Below are positions 11,745 to 22,649 of a stretch of 64,000 nt of DNA, one piece after another. Source of the DNA: Ichthyophis bannanicus (taxonomy: Eukaryota > Chordata > Amphibia > Gymnophiona > Ichthyophiidae); contig CM066034.1 in NCBI GenBank assembly GCA_033557465.1, positions 413,208,159 through 413,272,158 of the forward strand. The letters run 5' to 3'. The first letter of the stretch is position 1, and each line of letters begins with the position of its first letter. Below the pieces are notes generated by a model, which saw nothing but the letters and a program-made list of their open reading frames with translations, had not been told where the DNA came from and searched no databases. A program made the translations under genes and the position numbers.

Positions 11745-11890
11745 CTTTCCTGGAATACTGCTAGACCCGTCCAGACAAATGGGTTATGCCCCCCTGCCAG
11801 CAGATGTTGGAGACAGAGAAAAAAACTCCAGAGCTGTGATTGGTTAGGCTCTAGGTGGTATAGGTGTACCCCTAGGGGTCCTTCTCAGTA
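11745..11890 (+). repeat. DIRS-1 left inverted terminal repeat
   Basis: Inverted match to 15720-15865 with few differences. It includes the phrase 'ggttatgcccccctgcc' and ends around 'cctaggggtccttc'. An outer extension, 11716-11744, is not repeated at the right end but is repeated in inverse within the internal complementary region, as in canonical DIRS elements. Confidence 0.8.
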
Positions 11891-12119
11891 TCTTTTGACA
11901 AGCAATAACTTAAGAGTATTATACTGACTAACAAGGTCAACTATGTACAAGTGAAACAACTAGATCAACTCTAACTATGAATGGAGGAGGATCAATAATC
12001 CTCCCTAGGCCATAAGAACTGAAGCAAATGCTTGAGGGCCATATCAGGGATATTTAATTGATGGTGTCTGAAAAATGAACCGCTGCTCCTCTGCACGTGT
12101 ACCACTGTGACTGACAACC

Positions 12120-12495
12120 GGGTGGGTTCTGGACTGGCCTGGCAGTATTCCAGGAAAGGAAATTGACCTCCTCGCCAGTACCCCCCCCCCCCCCCCCGAA
12201 TTTGTAGTTGGTTTCTTGTTTTGTGCTGTTTGTCTTTTGGTGCCCTGTCCTTTCTTGTTTTGTATTTAGTTTTATCTATTTTATTTTAGTTACTTGGTTT
12301 TACTGCTGTGTGCTGTGTGCCTGGCTTTCCTATCATTTTATGGCGTTCTTTTCTATGATTTGCAGTGTGGACCTTTTATTGTACACCGCTCTATGCCTAG
12401 GCCGCAGCGGTTTATCAAATGTTTTAATAAAGATAAAGAAAGATATAAAGATAAAGATAAGTGAAATTTCTCCTTCCAGATCATACTGCTACACC
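12120..12495. repeat. DIRS-1 internal complementary region, interrupted
   Basis: Segment 12140-12170 (cagtattccaggaaaggaaa) is the reverse complement of the left end near 11735-11755, and 12462-12476 (gtgaaatttctcctt) is the reverse complement of the outermost left bases 11716-11730. Directly after it, 12477-12508 is the reverse complement of the right terminus. The two left-end pieces are separated by a 290-base insertion. This region serves as the template joint for making circular DIRS DNA in the accepted model. Confidence 0.7.
12171..12461 (+). mobile_element. LINE 3'-end insertion with GATAAA tail
   Basis: It interrupts the DIRS-1 internal complementary region. It opens with about 17 C residues (12181-12197) and ends in 'gataaagataaagataa' repeats, with 'gcagcggtttatcaaatg' just before them, a phrase typical of L2-group LINE 3' ends. 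No coding sequence is present, so it is a severely 5'-truncated copy. The C-run may be inaccurate in length. Confidence 0.55.
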
Positions 12496-12589
12496 AGTTT
12501 AGACAAGCCGGAAGTACCCAAGCTAACGACCTTCAGGGTGGGCAGAGAGAGCCACCGACAGCACACCAACCCCATACCGACTGTCCTCT

Positions 12590-13260
12590 CGTGCATGAAC
12601 GTCCAGACGATAATGCTGAACAAACCTGGACAAGGAAGACCATGCTGCCGCTCGACAGATATCGAGAGGGTCCATGTGAGAATGTTCGACCCAAGACGTG
12701 GATTGAGCTCAAGTGGAATGAGCTCAAAGACCCGCCGGCACCGAGCTGCCTTGAACAATGTAGGCCTATTCAATGGTCTGGCGCAGCCACCTGGCAATAG
12801 TGGACTTTGAGGCCACAAGACCCTTACGTGGTCCCCGCCACAAGGACAAAGAGATGGTCTGTCTTACGAAACAAATTGGTTATCTTCAGATAACAGAGAA
12901 GAATTCTCCTAAGGTCTACCGTTCGGAGACTCTTGTGCCGCCCTGAACACTGCTCTTTTGAGAAGGCAGGCAACAGAAGGGGTTGATTGACATTAAAAGG
13001 AGTAACTACCTTAGGCAAGAAGGAGGGAACAGTACGGAGGGACACTCCCTCGGCGGAAAATGACAGATAAGGATCCTTGCAAGAGAGAGCCTGTAGTTCC
13101 GATATCCTTCGTGCCGAGGTTATTACCACTAAGAACACTGTCTTAAGTGTCAAATCGCGAAGCGAGACCTCTTTGAGAGACTCAAAGGGCCGGCCCATAA
13201 GAGCCTTCAGAACCAGGATGAGAAGGAGTCTTTGAATGGTAGTTTGAATGGCTACTTTTT
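12590..13260 (-). pseudogene. DIRS-1 tyrosine recombinase remnant
   Basis: The minus strand shows LTLKTVFLVVITSARRISELQAL (catalytic Arg in SARRISE, near 13110), then LPKVVTPFNVNQPL. In another frame, near 12600-12660, comes CRAAAWSSLSRFVQHYRLDV, matching the C-terminal block with the nucleophilic Tyr seen in DIRS-3 (HTFTAHYCLD). The middle HxxR box is blurred by frameshifts. The enzyme would integrate a circular DNA intermediate. The N-terminal SAM-like domain present in DIRS-3 is missing, removed together with the RT by the deletion near 13260. Confidence 0.7.
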
Positions 13261-13420
13261 TCCCGATGATCGTCCTGGGGATACCAGGAAGGCGTCGCAA
13301 ATGGGTCGGCAACTTTCGAGGGAGTAACCGTGAGAAACTATGTTGAGGACCCACTGGTCGGAAGTTATGAGAGCCCACTGTCAAGCAAAGAACGCTAACC
13401 AACCTCCTACTGGCAGAAGC
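13261..13420 (-). pseudogene. DIRS-1 RT N-terminal stub at deletion junction
   Basis: Reading the minus strand from about 13415 gives GGWLAFFA, a stop, then QWALITSDQWVLNIVSHGYSLE, the block that begins the RT domain in DIRS elements (DIRS-3 shows RLCHFAPRWGQTAEEWTLSI at the same place). Immediately after it the sequence passes into recombinase. Roughly 1.3 kb or more of RT and RNase H coding sequence is therefore missing. Confidence 0.6.
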
Positions 13421-13429
13421 GTCCCGAAT

Positions 13430-14995
13430 GGGCCCCCCATCCCATCAGCGGGAAGGAAGGGAGGATCCAGAAAACTTCCCTGGGCACGAATAGGAATCAG
13501 TGTCTTTGCGGGCTCCTTGAAAGGACTGCAATCTCTGGCCAAAATGACTGGTAGGAGCAGAAGAGGCGCCCAGTTTAAAGGAGCAGTATCTCCGTGAAAC
13601 ACGCGATCTAGAAAATCGTCGAAAGCCTTGGGAACAAGGTGCCTGGCGTGATAAAGCTTTTGGCTTATTTTCTGTCAAGTGTTGAGGCTTAACTTCACCC
13701 AGATCCTTTACCAACTTATCTAGATCTTCGCCAAAGAGGAGTCTCCCTTTAAAGGGTAGCTTTGACATCTTGGAGGCAACATCCACTGCCCATTGACGCA
13801 GCCAAAGCCATCTCCTAGCCACCATCACCGCTGCCAACGAGCGAGCGGAGACGCAAAAGATCGTAAAAGGCATCAGCTAAGAACGCAGCAACGGATTCCA
13901 GAAGGTCAACCGCCGGATCATCTGGCAGCTGCTGAATCCACCGTAGGGTGGCCCGTGCCACTAGACCCCCACAAACAGTCACCTGGAGATAAAGAGTGGA
14001 AGACAAAAAAGCCGTCTTCAGCAGACTTTCCACCTTACGGTCTTGTTGGTCCTGGAGTGCTGCTCTGTCCTTGAGCGGAATGGTGGTATGCTTGGTAACC
14101 CCGGTCCACCAATGCATCCACCTTTGGGTATGCCAGGCAGCAGTCCAGTTTGGAAGGAGACCAGAGGTATAACTGACCAAGGCGGCGGGCTGTACGCAGA
14201 GAGGTATCTGAAGAGTTCCATTCTCGAGAGACCATCTGCTGTAGTTCCGCTGGAAAAGGAAAGGATTTTGAAGGCTTACGGATGCCCTGCAAAATAGGAT
14301 CCGGCTGTGACAGAACCTGGGAAGTCTGTGTATCAGGTGTGTCCACAAGATGCAACGACTCTACCACCTGTGCTATTAAGGCCGGCAACTCTTCTTTCTG
14401 AAAGAGTCTGATATCTTGTGAATCTTCTTGAGCTGTCACCAAAGAATCCAAAGGAGAATATTCCCCATCTTCACGATCTGAAGAGTCCAGGCTCACTTCG
14501 GCTGAAGATCTATGGTCTTCAGGGATTTTTGTACCGTCCCGCAAGCCCCAAGAAACTTCCTTGTGAGGACACCCACTCTTAAGATCTGTGGTCTTAGAAG
14601 ACCACTTGCAAGGCCCAGACACAGGAATGCCCTTGTCCGGAGCAGGGCAGGGCCCTGAGGGCACCTCCGAAGCTTCTGAACGCCACAATGACCATGCCTG
14701 GCGAAATAACGCTAGGAACTGGGTATCCGCAGGATGCACCGTAGTGTCAAGCTGCAAGGAAAAGGATGGAGCTTGTGGCAGCAAAATTGGAGCAGACTGT
14801 AAGCCGTCTGCAGGTGAAGAACTGTGCAGCGTATCTAAAGAAGGAGGTGCCAAGGAACTGATGTCAAGGGTAGGCAGGGCACCTGACAGGGAGGAAGAAG
14901 ATTCCCCTGTGCGTAAGGCAAGTCGGACACAGGCGATCTATTAACTCTTTCTGCTTCTTGTTGCACACTACACACCTGTGTAGTGAGGAAGGCAT
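13430..14995 (-). pseudogene. DIRS-1 gag-like protein
   Basis: A start codon at 14993-14995 begins MPSSLHRCVVCNKKQKELID, followed by RLCPTC: a C-x2-C-x11-C-x2-C zinc-binding pattern at the N-terminus, paralleling the Cys clusters at the N-terminus of DIRS-3 and DIRS-4 gag. A low-complexity Ser/Pro/acidic middle follows (14035-14853). The C-terminal region reads LRWIQQLPDDPAVDLLES and FKGRLLFGEDLDKLVKDLGE, which recurs in DIRS-2 (50540-50930). Frameshifts separate the pieces near 14050, 13830 and 14860. The role would be RNA packaging in cytoplasmic particles, inferred from the family. Confidence 0.65.
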
Positions 14996-15719
14996 TTTCT
15001 TTCTTTTTTTTTTTTTTACAAAATAAACGTTGATTCTTGAATCAGTCTAGAAAACTGCGTAGTTAGACCAAGATCAATGTCACAGAACAAGCTAGGTCTG
15101 AAAAGAAAGAAAATGCCCCTCTAGAAGAGTTCCCGCCAAAAGGTGCTGAGGAGAATGCGATCTTGCGTTTCCAAAATGGCCACCAGCAATGAGGAGCTGA
15201 AGAAAAAAGAAGAAGCTCTCGCCCAGATAACCTCCCGACAGCGGCGAATCCCCCCGGAGGGAGGAGAGGAGTGCTGCTGGCTGCAATAGGAGCTAAAAGC
15301 CCCGTTCTCACCACGGCGCCGAACCCGGAATTAAAAGAGGGGAGAGGATCAGTTGTAACTCACAGTGCAGGAGTCGACGAGATCCAACGGAGTTGTGAGA
15401 ACTGCTTCTGTCAATTTAATATAATTTAGGCACATTAAATTAATTAAATTGAATCTTCTCCAACCACATGGGCCCTCGTGGCAGAGGCTGGGAGACCTTC
15501 GATGGAGGAAGCTCTACTGATCATGTGATCAGGAGCTTATCTCAGGACGTGCTGGCAGTAACACTGCTGTTTTAAACACGTTATAACTATGAAATGGAGG
15601 GACCTGGGAAACTCAGAGAAACACCTCTTGTATGCTCTGTGTCCATCCAGGAGTCAATGAATGACAGGAAAGTAAAATATTAATTAAAATTAACAATCCT
15701 GTATAACACCTTCATCTGC
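14996..15719. other. DIRS-1 5' leader (minus strand)
   Basis: Sequence between the gag start and the right inverted terminal repeat; no coding frame is supported. It contains a T-run at 15004-15017 and is otherwise mixed. A promoter is expected near the right repeat of a DIRS element, but I cannot point to a core promoter motif. Confidence 0.45.
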
Positions 15720-15876
15720 TGGAGACAGAGAAAATACTGGGAAGGACCCCTAGGGGCACACCTATACCATCCAGAGCCTAACCAATCACAGCTCTGGAGT
15801 TTTTTCTCTGTCTCCAACATCTGCTGGCAGGGGGGCATAACCCACTTGTTTGGACTGGACTAGCAGTATGATCTGG
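15720..15876 (-). repeat. DIRS-1 right inverted terminal repeat
   Basis: The reverse complement reproduces 11745-11890, including the tract 'gggttatgcccccctgccag'. The outermost bases (to 15876, ...agcagtatgatctgg) are copied in inverse in the internal complementary region at 12477-12508, which fixes the end. Confidence 0.8.
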
Positions 15877-15914
15877 AATGATGTTTGGAAAATGGGACTG
15901 TTGCTTTGAAATAT

Positions 15915-16240
15915 TGACCCATTATTTACATTTATTTATTTATTATTATTTACATTCTCTTATATACTGTGCTATTCTGCATCAGTGTGGTTTACATTGA
16001 ACAAACTGAAATTACATTGAACAGGGCATTATAACTTGGAGATAACTATTTTACAGGGAATATGGGCTATGGAGGGTTAAGTGGCTTGCCCAAGACCACA
16101 TGGAGCAACTGTGGGACTGGAAACCCCAGTCCTTCCAGCCCAAGGTTGTTGTCCTCTAGTGGGATTTGAACCCCTGACCTTCCAGCCTGAAGCACCTTGC
16201 CCCAACCACTAGGCCACTCCTCCACTCCACATTAGTGTTT
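15915..16240 (-). mobile_element. SINE-B: tRNA-derived SINE with L2-like tail (-)
   Basis: On the minus strand the head reads ggagtggcctagtggttggg (A-box-like), then gtcaggggttcaaatccc (B-box: GGTTCAAATCC), a central 'ttgggcaagccacttaaccc', and a tail containing 'tgtaaaccacactgatgca' followed by TAAATAAATA repeats. The same structure occurs in sense orientation at 45860-46162 and as a 3' fragment at 60147-60308. It is a Pol III-transcribed retroposon, not a tRNA gene: the cloverleaf is not maintained. Confidence 0.75.
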
Positions 16241-17364
16241 AAAGAGAAAAGAAGTAACATCAGAAATAAGGCACAGTAGGTAGCAGCAGAGAGGGAAAGA
16301 ACATCTAGGAACCAGTTTGCTGCAGATAAGACAAGTCTAATAGGAGACTGAAGGAGTATCTTTAGGGGTGAACTCTATTTCTATTTATGAAAAATAGCAT
16401 GTTAGGTCAGAAGCTAGTCTGATGGTTAGTCGTAGGGAATTCCATAGAGCAGGTACTGATCAGCATAAAGAGGCCTGTTCACTGATGTGCGGTAGAATTT
16501 TGCACTTACTACATGTTTAATGCAAAAAAATAACATGTGGTAAGTGCACAGGCTGTATGCTAATTGTTGGGGGCGTTCCCAACATATCCCCTGGCAGTTA
16601 CCTTAGAGGAAAGTTCTTTACAGCATGTTACGGGGGCTATTCTAGAAGCCTTATTCACAACTTCCACATGGAAAATCCAGCATTTATATGTGTAAAGGTG
16701 ATTTTATAAAGGGATGAATTTACTCATGGTTGTCCATAATATATAGAAATTGCAAGGGGCATAGTTAGGTGTGGTCTGGGTGGGTGAAAAGTCTACATGT
16801 GTATTCCCCAGTTCCTGGCATGTATAGGTTTTTAAAAAGAGCCTGTTTATGCCAGCCCTTTACAGGAGGGATTAAGGGGGCTGTCACAGTATTTTACAAC
16901 ATCCAATGAAGTTTTAAAATTTCCGCTTATATAGGAGTTTACTGTAAACTTCTTGTACCATTGTAAACTTTATGTGGGGCATATTAAATGTCGGTGGCCA
17001 GCATGATAAAAGTGGCTGGTACATATCCAGCCAGCAGCTCTTGTTTGCTTGGAGAGCGAATTAGCATCCAGTCAGTGACGATATTCAGTTACTGATTGAA
17101 TAGCTAAACCAGCTAAAATTAGGCCCGTTATTTTTGTCTGCCTTTAGCTTGTTCAGATTAGCTGGTCAGCGGCTCAGTATTGCTGCTGAGTGCTAACTGT
17201 AGGTGCCACCACTTCTCCACCCCTGGAATGCCCCACACTAAGCAGTTAGCATCGGGGCATTCAGCTGGCCTAGAGAGGATATTCAGCAGCACAAATTGGG
17301 TGTGTGTAGCTGAATATCCTGCTCATGGGGATTAACATGGTTTGCAGGTCTGCAAACTGCTTTA
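16241..17364. other. Anonymous DNA; MITE-like segment at 16970-17325
   Basis: No gene is supported. The part from about 16970 to 17325 contains inverted motifs including 'gaatgcccc' with 'gcatcgggg', also present inside the MITE at 8950-9003, and ends with 'gctgaatatcctgctcatgg', so it is probably a decayed relative. Around 16480-16560 there is a palindromic-looking pair (tgcacttactacatg / catgtggtaagtgca), another likely MITE trace. Confidence 0.4.
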
Positions 17365-17789
17365 CTCACTTTCAATATGCTGGCGACGGAGGATCACATT
17401 TCTGTGACAATGGCAACAATACTAAACTTAAACTGCGCGGAGGAAAAGCCTGGCAGTCTACTTCTGTTCCTTACCATGAAACCAATCTAGGCAGCAGCAG
17501 AATGGGACCCTGTTGGCGGCGGAGGATCACATTTCTGTAAAAGCACTAAACAAACTGCTCGGAGGAAAGGCCTGGCAATCTACTTCTGTATCTTGCCATG
17601 AAAACCCAGTGGATAGTCACAAGATACAAATTGCACTATAGTCAGAAGGTCAGAAGACACTCAACTAGCTACTGGGGAGGAGCTGAAGACATTTCAGAGT
17701 AAAGCCAGCATTTATAATGTGGTTGGATCAAAGCCCTTGGGACATCAGACTGCTGATGTAGCTGTGCATGAAATGAGAGTCAGAAGCTG

Positions 17790-18330
17790 TAAAGATGTCT
17801 TACATATTGGGACATGGAATGTACGAAGCATGAACAAAGGGAAGTTATAGGTGGTCAAGAATGAAATAGAATGTGTACAACTTGATCTGTTGGGTGTCAG
17901 CGAACTGAAATGGACTGGCATCGGGCACTTTGCATCAGATGATCACATGGTCTACTATGCTGACAAAGAAGAAATGGTGTTGCATTTATAATAAAGAAGA
18001 AACTTGCAAGAACTGTAATGAAATACAATGCAGTCAGTGAACGCTTAATCTCTATTCGTCTATGAAGGCAAAGTGGTTGGAAAATATGGACTTGGCAAAA
18101 GAAATGAAGCTGGAGAAAGACTGATAGAATTCTGCAAAACCAACAATCTAGTCGTCTCAAACACCTTCTTCCAGCAACACAAGCAGCGACTGTACACATG
18201 GACTTCACCCAATGGATTGTATAAAAATCAAATTGACTACATCTGTGGAAGTCAACGATGGAAAAGTTCTATAACATCAACAAAGACAAAATCTGGAGCT
18301 GACTGAGGTACAGATCACCAACTACTAGTA
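17790..18330 (+). pseudogene. RTE endonuclease remnant (copy A)
   Basis: Broken frames give GTWNVRSMN at 17810, LLGVSELKWTG at 17890, then, after a deletion, LIEFCKTNNLVVSNTFFQQH and LYTWTSPNGLYKNQIDYI up to a stop at 18304. These are the standard blocks of the BovB/RTE endonuclease, also known in vertebrate databases as craniofacial-development-protein-2-like sequence. The segment containing VIQVYA and the GD-x-N block in copy C is deleted. Inactive. Confidence 0.8.
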
Positions 18331-18792
18331 TGCAAACTCGAGCTAAAGTTGAAAAAGAGCAAGCCACTCATGAATGTAGCAAAATATGACCCTGAGAATA
18401 TACCACTGGAATTTAAAGACTGCCTGCAAAAGTGATTTGCTGCTTTAGATACAAATGACAGAGCTCCAGAAGAGTTATGTAATGACATCAAGAAGGTTGT
18501 GTTGGCAGAAAGCGAGAGGTTTCTACAAAAGGTGAAAAAGCAAAAACAGCCAAAATGGAAGATGGAAGAAACTCTGAAAATTGCCCAGAAACGCAGAGAA
18601 GCTAACGCCAGAGAAGAAAGTAAGACAATCGCAGAACTCAACAGAGATTTCCAATGTGCAGCAAGATAGGACAAGGAAAAGTACTACAATGACACATGCA
18701 AAGAAATAGAAGCAGAAACTATTAGAGGAAGAATAAGATTGGCTTTCCTAAAGTTACAAGAGTTAAAGAAAAAATTCCAGCCTTGAATTGGA

Positions 18793-20441
18793 ATGTTACA
18801 AGATGCTCAAGGTTCTATGTTGAATGATGCTGAGAAGATCAAAAAAAGGTGGAAAGAATATACACAGTTTTTATATGATAAAGATCAAGTGGACAAACAG
18901 CTGTTTCATTCTGTACCTTATGATCCGGAACCATTGGTGATGAAAGAAGAAGTCGAAGCAGCATTGAAAGTCTTATCAAAGAATAAAGCACCAGGCATTG
19001 ATGGCATTCCTATAGAAGTATTACAGCAATCTGATGCAGCTGTTACCATTATTACAAGGCTCTGCCAAGAAATTTGGAAGACAACATCATGGCCAACTGA
19101 CTGGAAAAGATCTGTGTTTATACTAATACTAAAGAAAGGTGATCCAACTGACTGTGGAAACTATTGCACAATCACTCTGATCCCACATGCCAGCAATATT
19201 CTACTGAAGATTATTCAACAGAGACTACAACCATACCTGGAATAAGAACTACCTGAAGTGCAAGCAGGGTTCAGGAAAGGGCGAGGAACGAGAGACATCA
19301 TCGCAGATGTGAGATGGATCCTTGAAAAGACTAAAGAATACCAAAAGGATATCTATTTGTGCTTTATCGACTAAAGCAAGGCTTTTGACTGTGTAAACCA
19401 TGAGAAACTCTGGGCCACATTAAGAAGCATGAGTATACCATAACACCTGATCACTCTCTTGCACAATCTGTACATTGATCAAAAAGCAACAGTTTGAACG
19501 GAACAAGGAGAAACTGAATGGTTTAAAATAAGCAAAGGTATACTACAAGGCTGCATACTTTCCCCCTACCTGTTTAATTTATATGCAGAACAAATCATCA
19601 GAGAAGCAGGATTGTATGAAGACAACAGAGGTCTGAAGATTGGTGGAAGACTCATCAACAGCCTTTGCTATGCTGATGATACCACATTACTGGCTGAAAG
19701 TGAAGATGATGTGAAACATTTGCTTCTCATGATCAAGGAACATAGTCTTAAAATGGGCATGCACCTTAATGAAAAAAAGACAAAGACCATGACAACTGGC
19801 AAAATCAATAAGTTCATCGTTGAAGAAGAAATAGAAATAGTGGACAACTTTAACCTACTTGGATCAACTATCAAAAAAGAAGCAACAAGCAGTCAAGAAA
19901 TCTGATGACGCATTGCTTTTGGCAGAATGGCTATGAAAGACCTGGACAAGATTCTCAAGAGCAGAGTTTTCTCTCTCAAATACAAAGATTTGACTTGTGC
20001 AAGCCATGGTATTTTCAATAACATCATATGGATGCAAAAGCTGGACAGTGAAAAAGATAGATAGGAAAAAAAATTGATGCCTTTGAATTATGGTGCTGGC
20101 GACGAATACTGCGTATACCATGGACTGCCAGAAGAACAAACCAGTCAGTACTAGAGGAGATCAAACCTATGCTTTCTTTTGAAACTCAGATGACAAGACT
20201 TCAACTTTCATACTTTGGACACATCATACAAAGAGAGAGATCATTAGAGAAAGACATCATGCATGGCAAGATAGAAGGTCAATGCAAAAGAGGAAGGCCA
20301 ACAATGAGATGGATTGATGCAATAACAGCAGCTTTGGGTACCAGTCTGTCAACAATGAGCCACCTGACTGAAGACCGAACACAATTTAGGACAATTATCC
20401 AGAGGGTCGCCATGAGTCGACACCAACTTGATGGCACTTAA
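18793..20441 (+). pseudogene. RTE reverse transcriptase remnant (copy A)
   Basis: The fragments in order are 18793-19245 (LSKNKAPGIDGIPIEVLQ), a stop-riddled part to 19600, 19612-19905 (CYADDTTLLAESEDD, catalytic motif intact) and 20169-20441 (the SYFGHI ... RGRPTMRWID ... RVAMSRHQLDGT terminus). The final DGT followed by stop and AAC repeats is diagnostic of this family. At least five stops or frameshifts prevent function. Confidence 0.8.
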
Positions 20442-20456
20442 CAACAACAACAACAG

Positions 20457-20520
20457 CGCTGCATACGCCTTGTAGCGCTATATAAAATGATTAATAGTAG
20501 TAGTAGTGGTAGTGATAGGA
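20457..20520 (+). mobile_element. L2-like LINE 3' tail with TAG repeats
   Basis: The short stretch 'gctgcatacgccttgtagcg' followed by 'ctatataaaatgattaatag' and tagtagtag units resembles the L2 copy B end at 10815-10858. It directly follows the RTE tail, so RTE copy A may have inserted into an older L2-like 3' UTR whose upstream part is no longer recognisable. Confidence 0.5.
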
Positions 20521-21542
20521 CCTCCCTCTAATAAAGCCATACTGTCTCAGATCCTGTAATCCCCTGAATTCCAGAAACTGCACCATCCTCTGTTTTAGCA
20601 GTGTTTTCATTAACTTATTCACCACAAAGGTCAGACTAACTAGTCGTTAGTTACCAATCTCTTCTTTACTTCTGTTTTTGTGGACAGGAACTACATTTTC
20701 CTATCTCCAATCCTCTGGGATCACTCTCGACTTTAAAGCATTGAAAAGATCAGCCAGCAGAGCTACTAGTATTTCCCTAATTTCTTTCAGTACTCTTGGA
20801 TGAATCTCATATGGCCCCATTGCTTTGTACACTTTTAGTTTGCTAGCTCCTCATGAAAACAGTTTTCTGAAAACTGTTTGAGTTCTAACTTACTCCCATT
20901 CCTATTTGTGTTTGTTTTCATCTGTGATAACAGAAGTATTTATTAAGCAATTCTACTTTATCCTCATCAGCCTCTACATATTCCTCCCCTTCACCTTTGA
21001 CTCTCAGAAGGCCACCCTTCCCTTTCTCCTGTCACTAATATACTTTTTAAAAAAAGGTTTTGGCCCAATGCTTTTTTATATTGGCTATTTTTTCCCATTT
21101 GCATATTTGCTTTCCTGACTACTTTACTAGCTTCCCTTAGCTTCACCAGATTTGGCTGTTTGGCTTCCTCTTTTTTTGAATCTTTTATAGTTTATGAAGG
21201 TTAACCTCTATTTTCTTAGCTTTTTCAGCTACTTCTTTTGAAAACCATAGTGGCCTCATTTTCATCATACTTTACTTTCCTAACAAAAACTTTGATGCTC
21301 TTAAAATATCTCCTTTCAGCTTTGCCCACTGTTCTACTTCCTCAAGTTGCTCCTCCATCTTTTCAAAGTTAGTTTTCCTGAAGTCTGGGACCCTCCCTTT
21401 TAAATGAACCATTTCCACTCATGTCCTAAAATAGAAGCTCACCATATGGTGATCTTTGCACACCAGATGATCACCCACAACAACATTAGAAACCCTTTCC
21501 CCATTTGTAAGCACCAAACCCAGTATCACCCCCTTCTGCATG

Positions 21543-21700
21543 GTTTACATTACTAGTTACTGGAAGAGTTCTCCCTGTAGAGAATCTAGGATTTCCCTAC
21601 TTCCAGATAATACCGCAGCAGTGATCTCCCAATCAATTTTGGGCAAACTGAAATTTCCTATCAGTAGTATTTCCACTTTCATAGCAATATTGTGACACTG
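21543..21700 (-). pseudogene. CR1-like endonuclease segment
   Basis: The minus strand reads IGNFSLPKIDWEI, equivalent to the GDFNYPDID block of the intact endonuclease at 31157-31891 (Asp of the catalytic GDFN changed to Asn), followed by EILDSLQGELFQ. Short and interrupted; inactive. Confidence 0.55.
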
Positions 21701-21900
21701 TAACATAGTATATGATGACAGATAAAGACCAGTATGGTCCATCTAGTCTGCACAGCATCTTTCTGGCTTTGGCCACTGCCTTGTCACACTGTATCGCCAC
21801 CTTGAGATCCTCAGAAACAATCATTCTGAGGTCCTTCTCCTGGTCTATGCATACCAACCTCTCGCCCCCTATTGCATATCACAATTTTTTTTTACTTCTT
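21700..21900 (-). mobile_element. CR1-like 3' fragment
   Basis: The minus strand begins in coding sequence (DLRMIVSEDLKVA and AVAKARKML, like 32304-32648 and 56100-56230) and passes into a 3' UTR with 'gaccagtatggtccatctag' and an 'aacatagtatatgatgacag' terminus, comparable to the end at 55526-55570. It is internally deleted. Confidence 0.55.
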
Positions 21901-21952
21901 TCCAGATTTGCAGAAGGAATACTCCAGTTCATATCGGGTAAAGTCACCCTAT

Positions 21953-22640
21953 TCTGTGCCATGAATAGCGGGGATGGATGTCCCAACAGGACATCCATCC
22001 TCACTATTCGTGCCTTCCCCTGCTGCATCTAACTTCCCTGCTGGTTGTGTGGGGAAGTTAGTTGGGGGCAGGGATTGGGCAGCTCGGGGGCGGAGTCTGG
22101 GCAGGCAGCATGCGGTCGATGGCCCTAGACATATAGGGCTGATTCTAATGTCGGCCCTGCACATCCAGGGCTGGCGACATGTGCAGGGAAGTTATTCCAC
22201 CTCCAAGGTGGAATAACTTCCCTGGACGTATCTTCTGTTCAATGATGGGAGGTGGATAGGGCAGGAGGGGCCGGAGGGCATTCCCTGCAGCCCAACCCTG
22301 GCCTAAGGAGGCCAGATCGGGGGTCAGGCTATGGGGAATAAGCTTTGTTTTTTGGCAGCTGGCATTGTGGCTCTTCAATGGAGCCGTGGTGCCATGGCAA
22401 CATGACGCCATGGCACCGCAGCTCGATTGAAGAGCCTTGACTGAGTTAGATGGGAAGGTACTGTATGTGCAGGCCGGACTGAATCCCAGTCCCAGCTTGC
22501 ACATCCAGGACTGTTCACGATTCTGATCCCGCAGGGCTAGATGTGTCCTGTGGGATCGGAATCGCGATCCCCACTGTATGTCCGGCTCAGACCAGACGTA
22601 CAGAGGGGATCTACGTCCATAACAGAATAAACCTGTTCAT
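21953..22640. mobile_element. GC-rich element made of serial hairpins
   Basis: An insertion inside the decayed CR1-like element, starting after a TA with ttctgtgcc and ending ataacagaa before another TA, so termini may be TTCTGT/ACAGAA with a TA duplication. At least four strong inverted repeats lie in series: 21963-22009; 22184-22224 (19-bp perfect stem, 3-base loop); 22381-22423; and about 22518-22563. No coding frame is convincing. It resembles a fold-back MITE but I do not recognise a named family. Confidence 0.55.
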
Positions 22641-22649
22641 GGCTATCTT

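Larger units (their letters stand above)
11716..15876 (-). mobile_element. DIRS-1: DIRS retrotransposon lacking the RT/RNase H body
   Basis: Long inverted terminal repeats (about 11745-11890 and 15720-15865) match over roughly 150 bases, sharing 'gggttatgcccccctgccag' and 'ccagagctgtgattggtt'. Between them, on the minus strand, lie gag (about 13430-14995) and a tyrosine recombinase (about 12590-13260). Almost the entire reverse transcriptase and RNase H region found in DIRS-3 is absent. An internal complementary region near 12120-12495 repeats both outer ends and defines the termini as 11716 and 15876. Such elements replicate through circular DNA and integrate by recombinase, leaving no target duplication; none is seen. 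Confidence 0.8.
17365..20456 (+). mobile_element. RTE/BovB-like LINE copy A (sense)
   Basis: An RTE-clade element: 5' UTR with a partly duplicated 'ggcggaggatcacatttctg' segment (17380 and 17515), endonuclease remnants, RT with YADDT, and the characteristic end 'gatggcacttaacaacaac' with an AAC-repeat tail. Compared with copy C (39668-42832) it lacks about 180 bases in the endonuclease (junction near 18063) and has many stops. RTE elements use one protein with apurinic-type endonuclease and RT domains. Confidence 0.85.

Noticed and set aside
19660..19700. ctgatga followed by gaaa, resembling a hammerhead core
   Set aside because: It is coding sequence for YADDT...AESED in the RTE reverse transcriptase, and no closing stems are present.
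22184..22224. 19-bp perfect hairpin as a rho-independent terminator
   Set aside because: No T-run follows, and the sequence context is a vertebrate transposon, not a bacterial operon.
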